Source of the DNA: DATGEP01 sp035310125
Lineage (GTDB): Bacteria; Chloroflexota; Ktedonobacteria; Ktedonobacterales; JADMIN01
Direction of reading: 5' to 3'
NCBI GenBank assembly: GCA_035310125.1
Contig: DATGEP010000419.1
Coordinates: forward strand, 1 to 46,221
DNA: 46,221 nucleotides
Position numbers and translations under genes: made by a program. Shown here in pieces: positions 1 through 7,360 of this stretch. The stretch's first letter is position 1. Each line of letters starts with the position of its first letter. The notes under the pieces are model-generated. The model did no database searches. It saw nothing but the letters and a program-made list of their open reading frames with translations, and had not been told where the DNA came from.

Positions 1-1
1 A

Positions 2-148
2 GGGGTAGAGATGATCATGCCGGGGGACAACGTGACGATGGAGGTGGAGCTGATCACGCAGGTGGCCCTCGAAGAGGGCAGCCGCTTCGCCATCCGGGAG
101 GGCGGCCGCACCGTCGGCGCCGGCGTCGTCACCAAGGTGGAAATCTAA
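2..148 (+). CDS. tuf: Elongation factor Tu, C-terminal end (partial)
   Basis: The last 48 residues of EF-Tu, the GTPase that delivers aminoacyl-tRNA to the ribosome; the 5' part lies outside the window. The visible sequence contains MIMPGDNV and the stretch SRFAIREGGRTVGAGVV, which is the hallmark end of the third beta-barrel domain, and it ends at TAA. Its position just before rpmG-secE-nusG is the classic bacterial order. Identification is firm from the terminal motif alone. Confidence 0.95.
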   Translation, partial: GVEMIMPGDNVTMEVELITQVALEEGSRFAIREGGRTVGAGVVTKVEI

Positions 149-218
149 CGCTCACCCCACTCTGACGGTTCCCAGCGCACCGCAAGAACGGGCGCGTGGA
201 AGCTGGCGGAGGCATGTA

Positions 219-258
219 ACACGCTCCTGGCTGAAGGGAACTTTGGCCGGGAGCGTGT
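219..258 (+). terminator. Hairpin downstream of tuf, probable terminator
   Basis: Arms at 219-231 and 246-258 pair over 13 bp with a single G-U wobble and a 14-nt loop. No clear U-tract follows, so factor-independent termination is uncertain. It lies 70 bp after the tuf stop and before the rpmG promoter, so it probably separates the two units. Seen directly; the role is inferred. Confidence 0.5.
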
Positions 259-315
259 CGCGCTGTCAGCGGGCCGCGCTCCGCCTGTGCGGGGCCTACG
301 CAAATGTCGTGGCGC

Positions 316-344
316 TAGACAGCGATGGGAATCTGGTATACAAT
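316..344 (+). promoter_or_regulatory. Candidate sigma70-type promoter for rpmG-secE-nusG
   Basis: TAGACA (316-321) and TACAAT (339-344) are separated by 17 bp, with transcription expected to start near 351. The 307-bp gap between tuf and rpmG holds only this promoter and the hairpin before it; no tRNA gene was found there. Confidence 0.5.
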
Positions 345-455
345 AGCCGAGAGGGCAGGCGCAGCCAGGGCTGCTGCTAGCCGCGATACGGTATTCGACG
401 TTTCGCGACCTACATGCCATCCGGCATTCTGCTCGAATACCTGGAGGATATCGGG

Positions 456-626
456 ATGGCGGCCAAAGGTAAAGAGAATCGCATCGTCATCACGCTGGCC
501 TGCACCGAGTGCAAGTCGCGCAACTATGTGACGGAAAAGAACAAGAAAAATACGACGGAGCGGCTGACACTCAACAAGTATTGCCCGCGCTGTCGAGCGC
601 ATCGCGAGCATCGCGAAACGAAGTGA
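456..626 (+). CDS. rpmG: 50S ribosomal protein L33
   Basis: A 56-residue zinc-ribbon form of L33, a small protein of the large ribosomal subunit near the E site. The sequence has two CxxC knuckles, CTEC near residue 15 and CPRC near residue 44, so it is the zinc-binding (C+) type. The family core TLACTECKSRNYVTEKNK is present. The ATG at 456 is chosen because GGAGG at 443-447 lies 8 bases upstream; an upstream in-frame ATG at 414 has no ribosome site and would add residues foreign to the family. It is followed by secE and nusG, the usual neighbours. Confidence 0.93.
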   Translation: MAAKGKENRIVITLACTECKSRNYVTEKNKKNTTERLTLNKYCPRCRAHREHRETK

Positions 627-781
627 CGACTCCCCACGGCGAAAGGCGGGGCCTTCTGGCCCCATCATAGTAAGCATGTATCCCGCCGCTCACCGCAATC
701 GCGGCATTCGGCGGATACCTGATGTCGGGTGCGCCGCGATAGTCCGGCCGGCCCTGATATCCCCGCAGTAGGAGAAGCTCT

Positions 782-1297
782 GTGGCAAAGACGATCGGAA
801 AGGACAAAGCCTCCCTCACTCGCGCACGCGCCGCGGATGCGGAGGCCGAACCCGTTGGCGATCGGACCAACGACGAGCCGCGAGACGAGGATATGGTTGA
901 GGCTCAGGGTGACGGAGATCTCGCGCTTGCCGTCGCGACGAAGGCTCCCGCCGGTGCCGTGGACGACGAGGACGTGGACGAGGAAGACGACAGAAGCCTC
1001 GTGCTTTCGAGCGACGCGGGCGCACTGGCGCGCGGCGTGCCCGCACCGGGTACGCACCGGGGCATGCATACGCCTGGCTGGATGATGGGCAACGCCTTCA
1101 CCCGGCCCATCGCGGAGTCCATCGAGGAGTTGCTGAAGGTGACGTGGCCGACGTGGGGCGAGGCCTGGACGATGACCATTGTCGTCATCGTGATGTCCGC
1201 CGTCGTCGCCGCCATCCTTGGTGTCGCCGATATTGGCCTCATCCGTGCCCTCGCGTGGATCGTAAGCCTCGGCACGAGCGCCCCTGCCACGCACTAA
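782..1297 (+). CDS. secE: Preprotein translocase subunit SecE with long acidic N-terminal extension
   Basis: SecE clamps the SecY channel in the cytoplasmic membrane. The family core is confined to about the last 65 residues: an amphipathic stretch ending in EELLKVTWPTWGEA followed by one membrane segment (TIVVIVMSAVVAAILGVADI). The roughly 95 residues before it are hydrophilic and very acidic (DDEDVDEEDD), unlike the 60-70-residue single-helix SecE common in many bacteria. The start is a GTG at 782 preceded by AGGAG. The 155-bp gap from rpmG holds GC-rich hairpins (for example GGGGCC/GGCCCC around 642-657) but no gene. nusG follows, as usual. Confidence 0.9.
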   Translation: MAKTIGKDKASLTRARAADAEAEPVGDRTNDEPRDEDMVEAQGDGDLALAVATKAPAGAVDDEDVDEEDDRSLVLSSDAGALARGVPAPGTHRGMHTPGWMMGNAFTRPIAESIEELLKVTWPTWGEAWTMTIVVIVMSAVVAAILGVADIGLIRALAWIVSLGTSAPATH

Positions 1298-1422
1298 GCG
1301 GCAGTCAGTACACGACAATCGCGTGCCGGTGGATCTCTCTGTGTCCGCCATAATCGCGCATGCCGGCAAATAGAGGAGCCTCGCGTGGCGAGTACGACTC
1401 GCGAGCAGTGGAGGCAATGCCC

Positions 1423-2043
1423 ATGGAATCGCAGCATAACGAGACATCCGCGGACGAGACCGTAGCGGAAAGTCTGCCGGATAGTGTGCCCGCCGAAGAG
1501 AAAATCGAAGGGCGCCATTGGTATGCGATCCACACCTACTCTGGCTACGAAAACAAAGTCAAAACGCATCTGGAAGCGCGCATCATCTCGATGGACGCAA
1601 AAGACCGGGTATTCCGTGTCGTCGTGCCCACCGAAGACGAAGTGGAGATCAAGGGCGGCCAGCGCCGTACCGTCACTCGGAAAATCTATCCTGGCTACGT
1701 GCTGGTAGATATGGTCCTCAGCCCCGAAACCTGGCACGTCGTTCGCAACACGCCGGGCGTGACGGGATTCGTTGGCGGCACCAATACCGACCCCACACCA
1801 CTTCCCGAAAGCGAGCTGCGCTACATCCTCAAGACCCCCGCGAAGGGCGAGGAACCGAAAGCGAAACCCAAGGTGCTCTTCACCTTGGGGCAGTCCGTTA
1901 AGGTGATTGACGGGCCGTTCGCTGAGTTCATCGGCACGGTCAGCGAGGTTCACCCGGAGCGCAACAAAGTAACGGTCCTGGTCTCGTTCTTTGGTCGCGA
2001 GACACCCGTCCAGCTTGATTTCCTCCAGGTGGAGAAACAATAG
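1423..2043 (+). CDS. nusG: Transcription termination/antitermination factor NusG
   Basis: NusG/Spt5-family factor that binds RNA polymerase and links it to Rho or ribosomal protein S10. The NGN domain begins with RHWYAIHTYSGYENKVK near residue 28 and includes RKIYPGYVLVDM. The C-terminal KOW domain carries GQSVKVIDGPFAEFIGTVSEV and ends FLQVEKQ. About 206 residues with an acidic 25-residue lead. The ATG at 1423 is preferred because GGAGG sits 8 bases upstream; in-frame ATGs at 1360 and 1417 lack proper spacing. It is separated from rplK by a strong hairpin. Confidence 0.95.
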   Translation: MESQHNETSADETVAESLPDSVPAEEKIEGRHWYAIHTYSGYENKVKTHLEARIISMDAKDRVFRVVVPTEDEVEIKGGQRRTVTRKIYPGYVLVDMVLSPETWHVVRNTPGVTGFVGGTNTDPTPLPESELRYILKTPAKGEEPKAKPKVLFTLGQSVKVIDGPFAEFIGTVSEVHPERNKVTVLVSFFGRETPVQLDFLQVEKQ

Positions 2044-2075
2044 CTCGTCCGTCTCTGACGAAGCTCCCATACATG

Positions 2076-2104
2076 GGAGGGGCGCACGTTCGGTGCGCCC
2101 CTCC
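2076..2104 (+). terminator. Perfect 12-bp hairpin after nusG
   Basis: Arms 2076-2087 and 2093-2104 are perfectly complementary (GGAGGGGCGCAC against its reverse complement) with a 5-nt GTTCG loop. Only a mixed T-rich tail (GTGTGTCTC) follows, so termination may be partial. It lies 32 bp after the nusG stop and separates the nusG unit from rplK-rplA. Confidence 0.7.
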
Positions 2105-2143
2105 GTGTGTCTCGCCAGCGAAGCGCCGTCCCTTTACGGATTG

Positions 2144-2152
2144 TGCGATAAT
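2144..2152 (+). promoter_or_regulatory. Candidate extended -10 promoter for rplK-rplA
   Basis: TGC followed by GATAAT (2147-2152) forms an extended -10 element; no good -35 is visible 17 bp upstream. The leader that follows (about 115 nt) contains a CTCCGC/GCGGAG hairpin at roughly 2165-2182, a possible site for the L1 autoregulation known for this operon in other bacteria. Regulation is inferred. Confidence 0.4.
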
Positions 2153-2272
2153 ACGAGAATGAGACTCCGCAATTGGCGCGGAGCCTCTGTGCAGAGGGAG
2201 GGTGCGGGCGCTCGCGCTCGCGGTCCTCGCAACGGACCTCTTTAGCCCCGCGACCTCTAAAGGAGACATTTC

Positions 2273-2695
2273 GTGTCGAAGAAAGTACGCGCCATCGTCA
2301 AGCTGCAGATTCCCGCGGGCAAGGCGACGCCCGCGCAGCCGATTGGCCCCGCGCTCGGCCAGCACGGTATCAACATCATGGGCTTCTGCAAGGAGTACAA
2401 CGAGCGCACGGCAAACATGGTCGGCAGCATCGTGCCCGCCGTCATCACCGTCTACGAGGATCGTTCGTTCACCTTCATTATCAAGACACCGCCCGCCGCC
2501 GATCTACTGAAGAAGGCCGCCGGTGCTGATAAAGGCTCTGGCACACCGAACCGGACCAAGGTCGGCTCGATCACATCTGCGCAGCTACGTGAGATTGCCG
2601 AGCTCAAGATGAAAGACTTGAATGCCAACAGCGTTGAGGCCGCCGAAAAGATCATCGCCGGCACCGCCCGCTCGATGGGCATTTCGGTCGCGTAA
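2273..2695 (+). CDS. rplK: 50S ribosomal protein L11
   Basis: L11 forms the stalk base of the large subunit and the GTPase-associated region. The 140-residue sequence has the family start KKVRAIVKLQIPAGKATPAQPIGPALGQHG and the 23S-binding C-terminal domain with IAELKMKDLNA and AEKIIAGTARSMG. The start is GTG at 2273 with AGGAG at 2261-2265. It is full-length for the family and is followed by rplA after 50 bp. Confidence 0.97.
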   Translation: MSKKVRAIVKLQIPAGKATPAQPIGPALGQHGINIMGFCKEYNERTANMVGSIVPAVITVYEDRSFTFIIKTPPAADLLKKAAGADKGSGTPNRTKVGSITSAQLREIAELKMKDLNANSVEAAEKIIAGTARSMGISVA

Positions 2696-2745
2696 TTATC
2701 GCCCACTAGTCACTGCGGACACCACGCCACGAGGAGGGCATCATC

Positions 2746-3453
2746 ATGCCACAGCACGGGAAAAAGTATCAGGACGCCGCCAAGCTGGTTGACGGCGAGA
2801 AGACGTACCAGCCGGAAGAAGCCATCGAGCTGCTCAAGAAGATGAGCTTTGTGAAATTCGATCCGACCGTCGAGCTGCACATGCAGCTGGGCGTGGACCC
2901 ACGCCACGCCGACCAGATGGTCCGCGGCACCGCGACCCTGCCCGCCGGCACCGGCAAAGAGGTGAAGGTGCTCGTCTTCGCGCAGGGCGACAAGGTGAAA
3001 GAGGCCGAAGAGGCCGGCGCCGATTTTGTCGGCCTGGACGATCAAATCAAGCAGATCAACGATGGTTGGCTTGGCTTCGATGTCGCCGTCGCCACTCCGG
3101 ACGTCATGAGCAAAGTTGCCGGCCTCGGCCGCCGGCTTGGCCCGCGCGGTCTCATGCCGAACCCCAAGACTGGCACCGTCACCTTTGATATCGCCAGGGC
3201 GGTGCGCGAGGTAAAGGCCGGTCGCGTCGAGTTTCGCGTAGACAAGACAAGCCTCATTCACATCCCCATCGGCAAGGTCTCGTTCAGCGATGAGCAGCTC
3301 ATGCAGAACCTTGCCGCTTCGATTGACGCCATCGTTCGGGCCAAGCCGACCGGCGCAAAGGGCACCTACGTCAAGAGCGTCGTCGTCTGCTCCACGATGT
3401 CGCCGTCCGTCCGGCTGGATGTGCCATCGGCCCTGGCGCTCAAGGTCGGCTGA
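2746..3453 (+). CDS. rplA: 50S ribosomal protein L1
   Basis: L1 forms the mobile L1 stalk and, in other bacteria, represses its own operon by binding the leader mRNA. The 235-residue sequence has the signature stretch GRRLGPRGLMPNPKTGTV near residues 129-146 and the typical N-terminus HGKKYQDAAKLVDGEKTY. The ATG at 2746 has a strong GAGGAGG 8 bases upstream. Full-length, last gene of the rplKA unit; the next genes have their own promoter. Confidence 0.97.
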   Translation: MPQHGKKYQDAAKLVDGEKTYQPEEAIELLKKMSFVKFDPTVELHMQLGVDPRHADQMVRGTATLPAGTGKEVKVLVFAQGDKVKEAEEAGADFVGLDDQIKQINDGWLGFDVAVATPDVMSKVAGLGRRLGPRGLMPNPKTGTVTFDIARAVREVKAGRVEFRVDKTSLIHIPIGKVSFSDEQLMQNLAASIDAIVRAKPTGAKGTYVKSVVVCSTMSPSVRLDVPSALALKVG

Positions 3454-3571
3454 GCCATCTCGCCGGTTCAATCACATAATGGGGGGCAGCTCGCGCCCGT
3501 CCGTTCCTCCGTCGGGGCGTCCGGCGGGCGCCCATTGCCTCCTGTGATGGCACCCATCTCGCCTATCATGG

Positions 3572-3600
3572 TTGACGGCATGGATAATGCCTGCTATACT
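3572..3600 (+). promoter_or_regulatory. Strong promoter for rplJ-rplL
   Basis: TTGACG (3572-3577), a 17-bp spacer and TATACT (3595-3600) make a near-consensus sigma70-type promoter. The expected start near 3607 is exactly where the L10 leader RNA begins. Confidence 0.8.
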
Positions 3601-3604
3601 GCTT

Positions 3605-3756
3605 GAGAACAACCGCATACATGCCCAAGACAGCAGGTGCCGTGAGGCTCAATGAATGGCCTGCCGAGGCGAAGTAACCACATCAATTCGCGGGCTGCGC
3701 TTCACGCGCGTCCGTTCTTGTGGGCCTTCGGGTCGGCGACCTGAAGGCCCTTTTTC
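3605..3756 (+). ncRNA. Ribosomal protein L10 leader with attenuator
   Basis: The stretch starting near 3630 (CAGCAGGTGCCGTGAGGCTC, then CCTGCCGAGGCGAAG around 3659-3673) is the conserved core of the L10 leader motif, the mRNA site bound by L10(L12)4. The leader ends in an intrinsic terminator, which fits the regulated read-through seen in Gram-positive-type L10 leaders. The region from 3454 to 3571 before the promoter shows only GC-rich sequence and no gene. Confidence 0.88.
3722..3755 (+). terminator. Attenuator terminator in the rplJ leader
   Basis: Arms 3722-3733 and 3739-3750 pair over 12 bp with one G-U and a CGGCG loop, followed at once by TTTTT (3751-3755). It lies 145 bp before the rplJ start, in the position where L10-dependent attenuation would act. 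Confidence 0.85.
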
Positions 3757-3900
3757 GTGGTCTCCGCAATCCTCACCAACGGCATGAAGCGCGTCGTTTA
3801 CCGGCGGAAGGCGTGCCCGGCACATAGGCCGCGCCGTGGGCCAGGGGTGGAGCGCCCTGGCCGCGCTTCCGACTCTTGCCCTGGAAAGGAGACACGCAAC

Positions 3901-4443
3901 ATGCCTACCAATGCAAAAGCTGCCGTCATCGAAGAGTTGACGGACAAGCTGAAGCGCACACGATCGGCGGTGCTACTCCAGACGGAAGGGCTGACCGTTG
4001 CCGAAATCAGCGAGATGCGGCGCCGGCTCAGCAGCAGTGGCGTCGAGATGCACGTCGTCAAAAACACGTTGCTGCGTATCGCCTCCGAGCGCGCCGAATA
4101 TCAGGACATCTCGAAGATCCTGACCGGGCAGACGACCCTCGCCTTGAGCTACGACGACGAAGTCGCCCCTGCCAAGGCCGTCACGGATTTCCTGAAAGCG
4201 TTCAAGACAGCGAAGCCCGTCACCATCAAAGCCGGCATCCTGGAGCGCGGACCGATTTCCCCCGCTCAGGTGGATGTGCTCGCGAAGGTGCCGCCGCGCG
4301 ACCAGCTTCGCAGCGAAGTGGTCGGTACGTTCATGGGTCCGCTGAACCAGACCTACGGCGTGCTCAGCGCTCCCCTACGCGATCTCGTCAACGTGCTGGA
4401 GGCGCGTATTCGCCAAATGGGCGAGCCAGCCGCCGCCGCCTAG
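3901..4443 (+). CDS. rplJ: 50S ribosomal protein L10
   Basis: L10 anchors the L7/L12 dimers to the stalk base and binds its own leader RNA. Family features are the N-terminal AAVIEELTDKLKRTRSAVLLQTEGLTVAE, the VVKNTLLRIA segment near residues 52-61, and a C-terminal helix that holds L7/L12. The ATG at 3901 follows GAAAGGAG by 9 bases; the open frame extends further upstream to 3757, but that part overlaps the leader and does not resemble L10. The 180-residue length is normal. Confidence 0.96.
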   Translation: MPTNAKAAVIEELTDKLKRTRSAVLLQTEGLTVAEISEMRRRLSSSGVEMHVVKNTLLRIASERAEYQDISKILTGQTTLALSYDDEVAPAKAVTDFLKAFKTAKPVTIKAGILERGPISPAQVDVLAKVPPRDQLRSEVVGTFMGPLNQTYGVLSAPLRDLVNVLEARIRQMGEPAAAA

Positions 4444-4588
4444 TCCTGGTGTTCTTTAGGTATGGGCGATCAGCGCCCTACGTTCCCTGTACAAACTCGC
4501 GTCCGCGCAGGCGGACATTGTGGCCGCGAACCATTCAGGCGCGGGCTCAACCGCCGGCCACATTCGCACACGGAGGATGACTTTTCCC

Positions 4589-4981
4589 ATGGCTGTAGAT
4601 ATTGATACGATCATTCAGCAGCTCAGCAGCATGAGCGTGCTCGACCTGGTGAAGCTCAGCAAAGCCTTGCAGGATGAATGGGGCGTCAGCGCGGCGCCCG
4701 CGATGGTCGCCGCGATGCCCGGCGCCGCGGCTGCCGGCGCTGGTGAGGCTGCCCCCGCCGTCGAGGAGCAGACCGAGTTCACTGTGACCCTCACGGAGAT
4801 CGGCCCGAACAAGATCAACGTCATCAAGGCCGTTCGTGAGCTGACCGGCCTTGGCCTCAAAGAGGCCAAGGATGTCGTTGACTCTGCCCCGTCCAACATC
4901 AAAGAGAATGTCACCAAGGACGAGGCGGCAGCCGCCAAGGCCAAGCTCGAAGAGGCCGGCGCCAAGGCCGACGTCAAATAG
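4589..4981 (+). CDS. rplL: 50S ribosomal protein L7/L12
   Basis: Stalk protein that recruits translational GTPases. The N-terminal dimerisation domain (IIQQLSSMSVLDLVKLSKALQDEWGV) is joined by an Ala/Gly/Pro hinge to the C-terminal domain with EQTEFTVTLTEIGPNKINVIKAVRELTGLGLKEAKDVVD. The 130-residue reading starts at ATG 4589, with CGGAGG 12 bases upstream. An ATG at 4577 directly abuts the ribosome site and is less likely. Confidence 0.96.
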   Translation: MAVDIDTIIQQLSSMSVLDLVKLSKALQDEWGVSAAPAMVAAMPGAAAAGAGEAAPAVEEQTEFTVTLTEIGPNKINVIKAVRELTGLGLKEAKDVVDSAPSNIKENVTKDEAAAAKAKLEEAGAKADVK

Positions 4982-5002
4982 CTTTCGGCACCATATCGCG
5001 CC

Positions 5003-5051
5003 AGTCCCCCAACGTCTTCCAGCGTGGAAGCATTGGGGGACTGTGTGTTTT
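5003..5051 (+). terminator. Terminator after rplL
   Basis: AGTCCCCCAA (5003-5012) pairs perfectly with 5033-5042, with an inner CTTCC/GGAAG stem, followed by GTGTGTTTTC. It closes the rplJL operon 22 bp after the stop codon. rpoB does not follow. Confidence 0.85.
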
Positions 5052-5176
5052 CATGGCACGGCTCACGACCGCATAGGCTGGATATCATCCGCGAGCTGAC
5101 GGCGCCTCCGCGAGTGCGCCGTCGCGAGCAGCCGGCACACGCCCGCTCGTGGCGGCTGCGCGAAGCGGGCACGAAA

Positions 5177-6520
5177 TCACTCCAACCCCGCCCGACTGAT
5201 CGCGTGATGCTCCTCCAGCGCCCGCTCGTAGCCCTGCCAGTCCACCGTCAGCCCCCGCTCCACCAGAATCTCTGCCGCGAGATCCGCCGGGAAACCGCGC
5301 TCGGCGTGCAGCATGAAAAGGCGCTCACCAGGAACCTGACCATCCGGCCCCGGTTCCAACGTTTCCAGCGTGCGCAGCCCCGCCGTCAGGACTCGCGTGA
5401 AACGCCGCTCCTCATCCGTCACCATCCGCGCCAGCTCCGGCACGCGCGCCCGCTCCTCACTGGAGAGCAGCCCCTCGTGCGCCGCCGCCAGCGGCCCCAG
5501 CAGCTCGCCCAGGAAGGGACGCTCCAGACCGAGTACGCGCCCTTGTCGTGCCGCCCGGCGAATCAGCCGGCGCAGTACCGAGCCGCGCCCGTCGCGATCC
5601 GGCAGCACCCCCGCCAGTCCCGCGAAGAGCGCCGCGCGCGCGTGATCCACCACGATTCGTCGCGCCAACACATGGCGCGTATCCTCGTCACCGCCCACCG
5701 GCGCCAGCTCCGTCAGCCGGGAGAAGCCGGGCGCGAAGAGGTCAGTCTCGTAGACGGTCGGCACATTTTGTAGCACCGCCGCCGTGCGTTCTAGCCCCAT
5801 GCCGGTATCTACACTGCGCATGGCTAGCGGGATATAGCGCCCGTCCGGAGTCAGCTCGTAGGTGATGAAAACGAGATTCCAGATTTCCAGGAATCGCTCG
5901 CAGTCACAGCCCGGCTTGCAGTCTGGCCGCCCACAGCCGAACGCCTCGCCGCGATCCACGTAGATCTCGGTGCAGGGACCGCACAGTCCCGGCCCGCCGG
6001 TGGGGGGCCAGAGATTGTCCTCAGTACCAAGCGGCACGATGCGCTCTGGCGCGATCCCCGCGCGGCGCCACTCCTCCACGGCAAGCGTATCCGGTGGCAG
6101 GCCCAGGTCCGCATCGCCGCCAAATGTCGTGACCCAGAGCGAGTCGCGATCCAAGCGCAGCTCATCCAGCAGCTCCAGCGCAAGCGCAATGGCCTCGCGT
6201 GGCCCATAGTCGCCGATTGACCAGTTGCCGAGCATCTGGAAGCTGGTGATCTTACGTCCATTCGTGCCGACCGCTTCGATGTCGTCGGTGCGCAGGCAGC
6301 GCTGGAGATCAGTGAGGCAGGGCGCGGGCGGCGGCGCCTCACCACGCAGATAAGGCAACAACGGCTGCATGCCCGCGATGACGAAGCTCGTGTCAGTACC
6401 CGACGCGGCCAGTGGCGCCCCTGGGACTTCCTGGTGGCCGCGCGCTGTGAAGAACGCCAGGTAGCGCCGCGCAAGCTCCGCCGAGGAGATGAAAGGGTAA
6501 CGGGTGTTTGCTGTCGCCAT
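5177..6520 (-). CDS. Alanyl-tRNA synthetase-like protein lacking the editing domain
   Basis: Class II synthetase core of AlaRS, which attaches alanine to tRNA-Ala in the cytoplasm. Core motifs visible are CLRTDDIEAVGTNGRKITSF, QMLGNWSIGDYGPREAI, GPCTEIYVDRGEAFGCG, the cysteine-rich CGRPDCKPGCDCERFLEIWN, and RSVDTGMGLERTAAVLQ. The helical tRNA-recognition region follows, and the protein ends at about 447 residues instead of the usual ~870. The editing domain with its HxxxH site and the C-Ala domain are absent. The ATG at 6520 is chosen over longer readings because CTGGAGG precedes it and the longer reading runs into the T-box. The leader is a T-box, so expression should rise when tRNA-Ala is uncharged. 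It could be a second, stress-induced AlaRS or a protein with another use for alanyl transfer; a full-length alaS probably lies elsewhere. Confidence 0.88.
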   Translation of the reverse strand: MATANTRYPFISSAELARRYLAFFTARGHQEVPGAPLAASGTDTSFVIAGMQPLLPYLRGEAPPPAPCLTDLQRCLRTDDIEAVGTNGRKITSFQMLGNWSIGDYGPREAIALALELLDELRLDRDSLWVTTFGGDADLGLPPDTLAVEEWRRAGIAPERIVPLGTEDNLWPPTGGPGLCGPCTEIYVDRGEAFGCGRPDCKPGCDCERFLEIWNLVFITYELTPDGRYIPLAMRSVDTGMGLERTAAVLQNVPTVYETDLFAPGFSRLTELAPVGGDEDTRHVLARRIVVDHARAALFAGLAGVLPDRDGRGSVLRRLIRRAARQGRVLGLERPFLGELLGPLAAAHEGLLSSEERARVPELARMVTDEERRFTRVLTAGLRTLETLEPGPDGQVPGERLFMLHAERGFPADLAAEILVERGLTVDWQGYERALEEHHAISRAGLE

Positions 6521-6604
6521 GTGAAAATCCTCCAGAACAGGCGGAATCATGCTCGTCGTCCGGCGCGAACCGGCGTACGGGGGTCCGTTGTATCTGCCAG
6601 GAGG

Positions 6605-6996
6605 GAGCGATTCGCCGCACCCAAACAAAAAGCCCGCCCCGAGCAAACACTCGGGGCGGGCCTGAAATAGCTTCAATGCCCGTGGTACCACCCAGCTTGG
6701 AAGCGTCGCGACGCGTATACCAGCAATGGACACGCGCGATGCTCCCCACTTCGCGGACACAGAGCCGGTGTAGCATACTCTACTCGCGCTCGATGCCCCG
6801 CCCCCTGGTAACGGAGAGCTGCCGGCGGCGACTACTGGCCCTTTAGGGCGTTCGTCCCGCGTCGTGGCCCGGCGGATTCCCGCGCCGGACCCGAGGGTGG
6901 CTTTCCACAGACGCTCGACGCCGGGCTTGCACCCTCCCCGGCTCGCTCTGTCGGCGTCGCGTGTACTCGTCCCTCACGACGATTCGTTCAATTGAC
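6605..6996 (-). promoter_or_regulatory. T-box riboswitch (probably alanine-specific)
   Basis: Read on the - strand, the leader contains the T-box sequence TGGGTGGTACCACG at 6694-6681, an absolutely typical antiterminator core. Upstream are the Stem I distal elements ACAGAGCGAGCCGGGG and GGGTGCAAGCCCGG (near 6949-6920) and a closing GGAC/GTCC helix (6972-6969 with 6890-6887). A GCC followed by A at 6901-6898, on the 3' side of Stem I, fits the specifier position; GCC is an alanine codon, matching the downstream gene. Specifier placement is by eye and needs folding. The T-box senses uncharged tRNA and prevents termination. Confidence 0.92.
6623..6661 (-). terminator. T-box leader terminator
   Basis: On the - strand, arms 6661-6650 and 6643-6632 pair perfectly over 12 bp (GCCCGCCCCGAG) with a 6-nt loop and are followed by CTTTTTG. 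This is the terminator that competes with the T-box antiterminator just upstream. Confidence 0.9.
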
Positions 6997-7002
6997 GGCC
7001 AC

Positions 7003-7032
7003 AGCATACCCAATTCCCGGCGCGCACGTCAA
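7003..7032 (-). promoter_or_regulatory. Promoter of the T-box/AlaRS-like unit
   Basis: On the - strand TTGACG (7032-7027), an 18-bp spacer and TATGCT (7008-7003) give a start near 6996, right at the beginning of the T-box leader. Confidence 0.65.
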
Positions 7033-7360
7033 GGAAGCTAGCGTACTTTACCGGTTATGGCCAACCCCATCGCTTGCCGATATCGAGTGCTCTCGTCTCG
7101 ACCAGCACGGGCGCCACCCTCTCACGGAGGTCGGTAGCATAGGGGGCTGCCTGACCGAGCCCACGGAGCGGCCCGAGCGCCCCCTTTCCCGCATCAATAC
7201 TGTTACCGAAGTTGCTATGGGGCAGAATTGGCACCCATCACCATCAACCCTTTCGAGCGGGTATACTGCATACGACGCCTCTGGTATGCTGTCTGCGAAC
7301 GTAGAGAGCAATCAGTGGCGGGACGGAAGACAAGGATACCACCGAACAGGAGGACGCGAG

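Noticed and set aside
149..455. A tRNA gene between tuf and rpmG
   Set aside because: tRNA-Trp is often found near secE, but no cloverleaf could be drawn here or between rpmG and secE.
6992..7360. Longer N-terminus for the exported protein at 7361
   Set aside because: It would overlap the opposing T-box promoter and would place the membrane anchor deep inside; AGGAGG supports the ATG at 7361.
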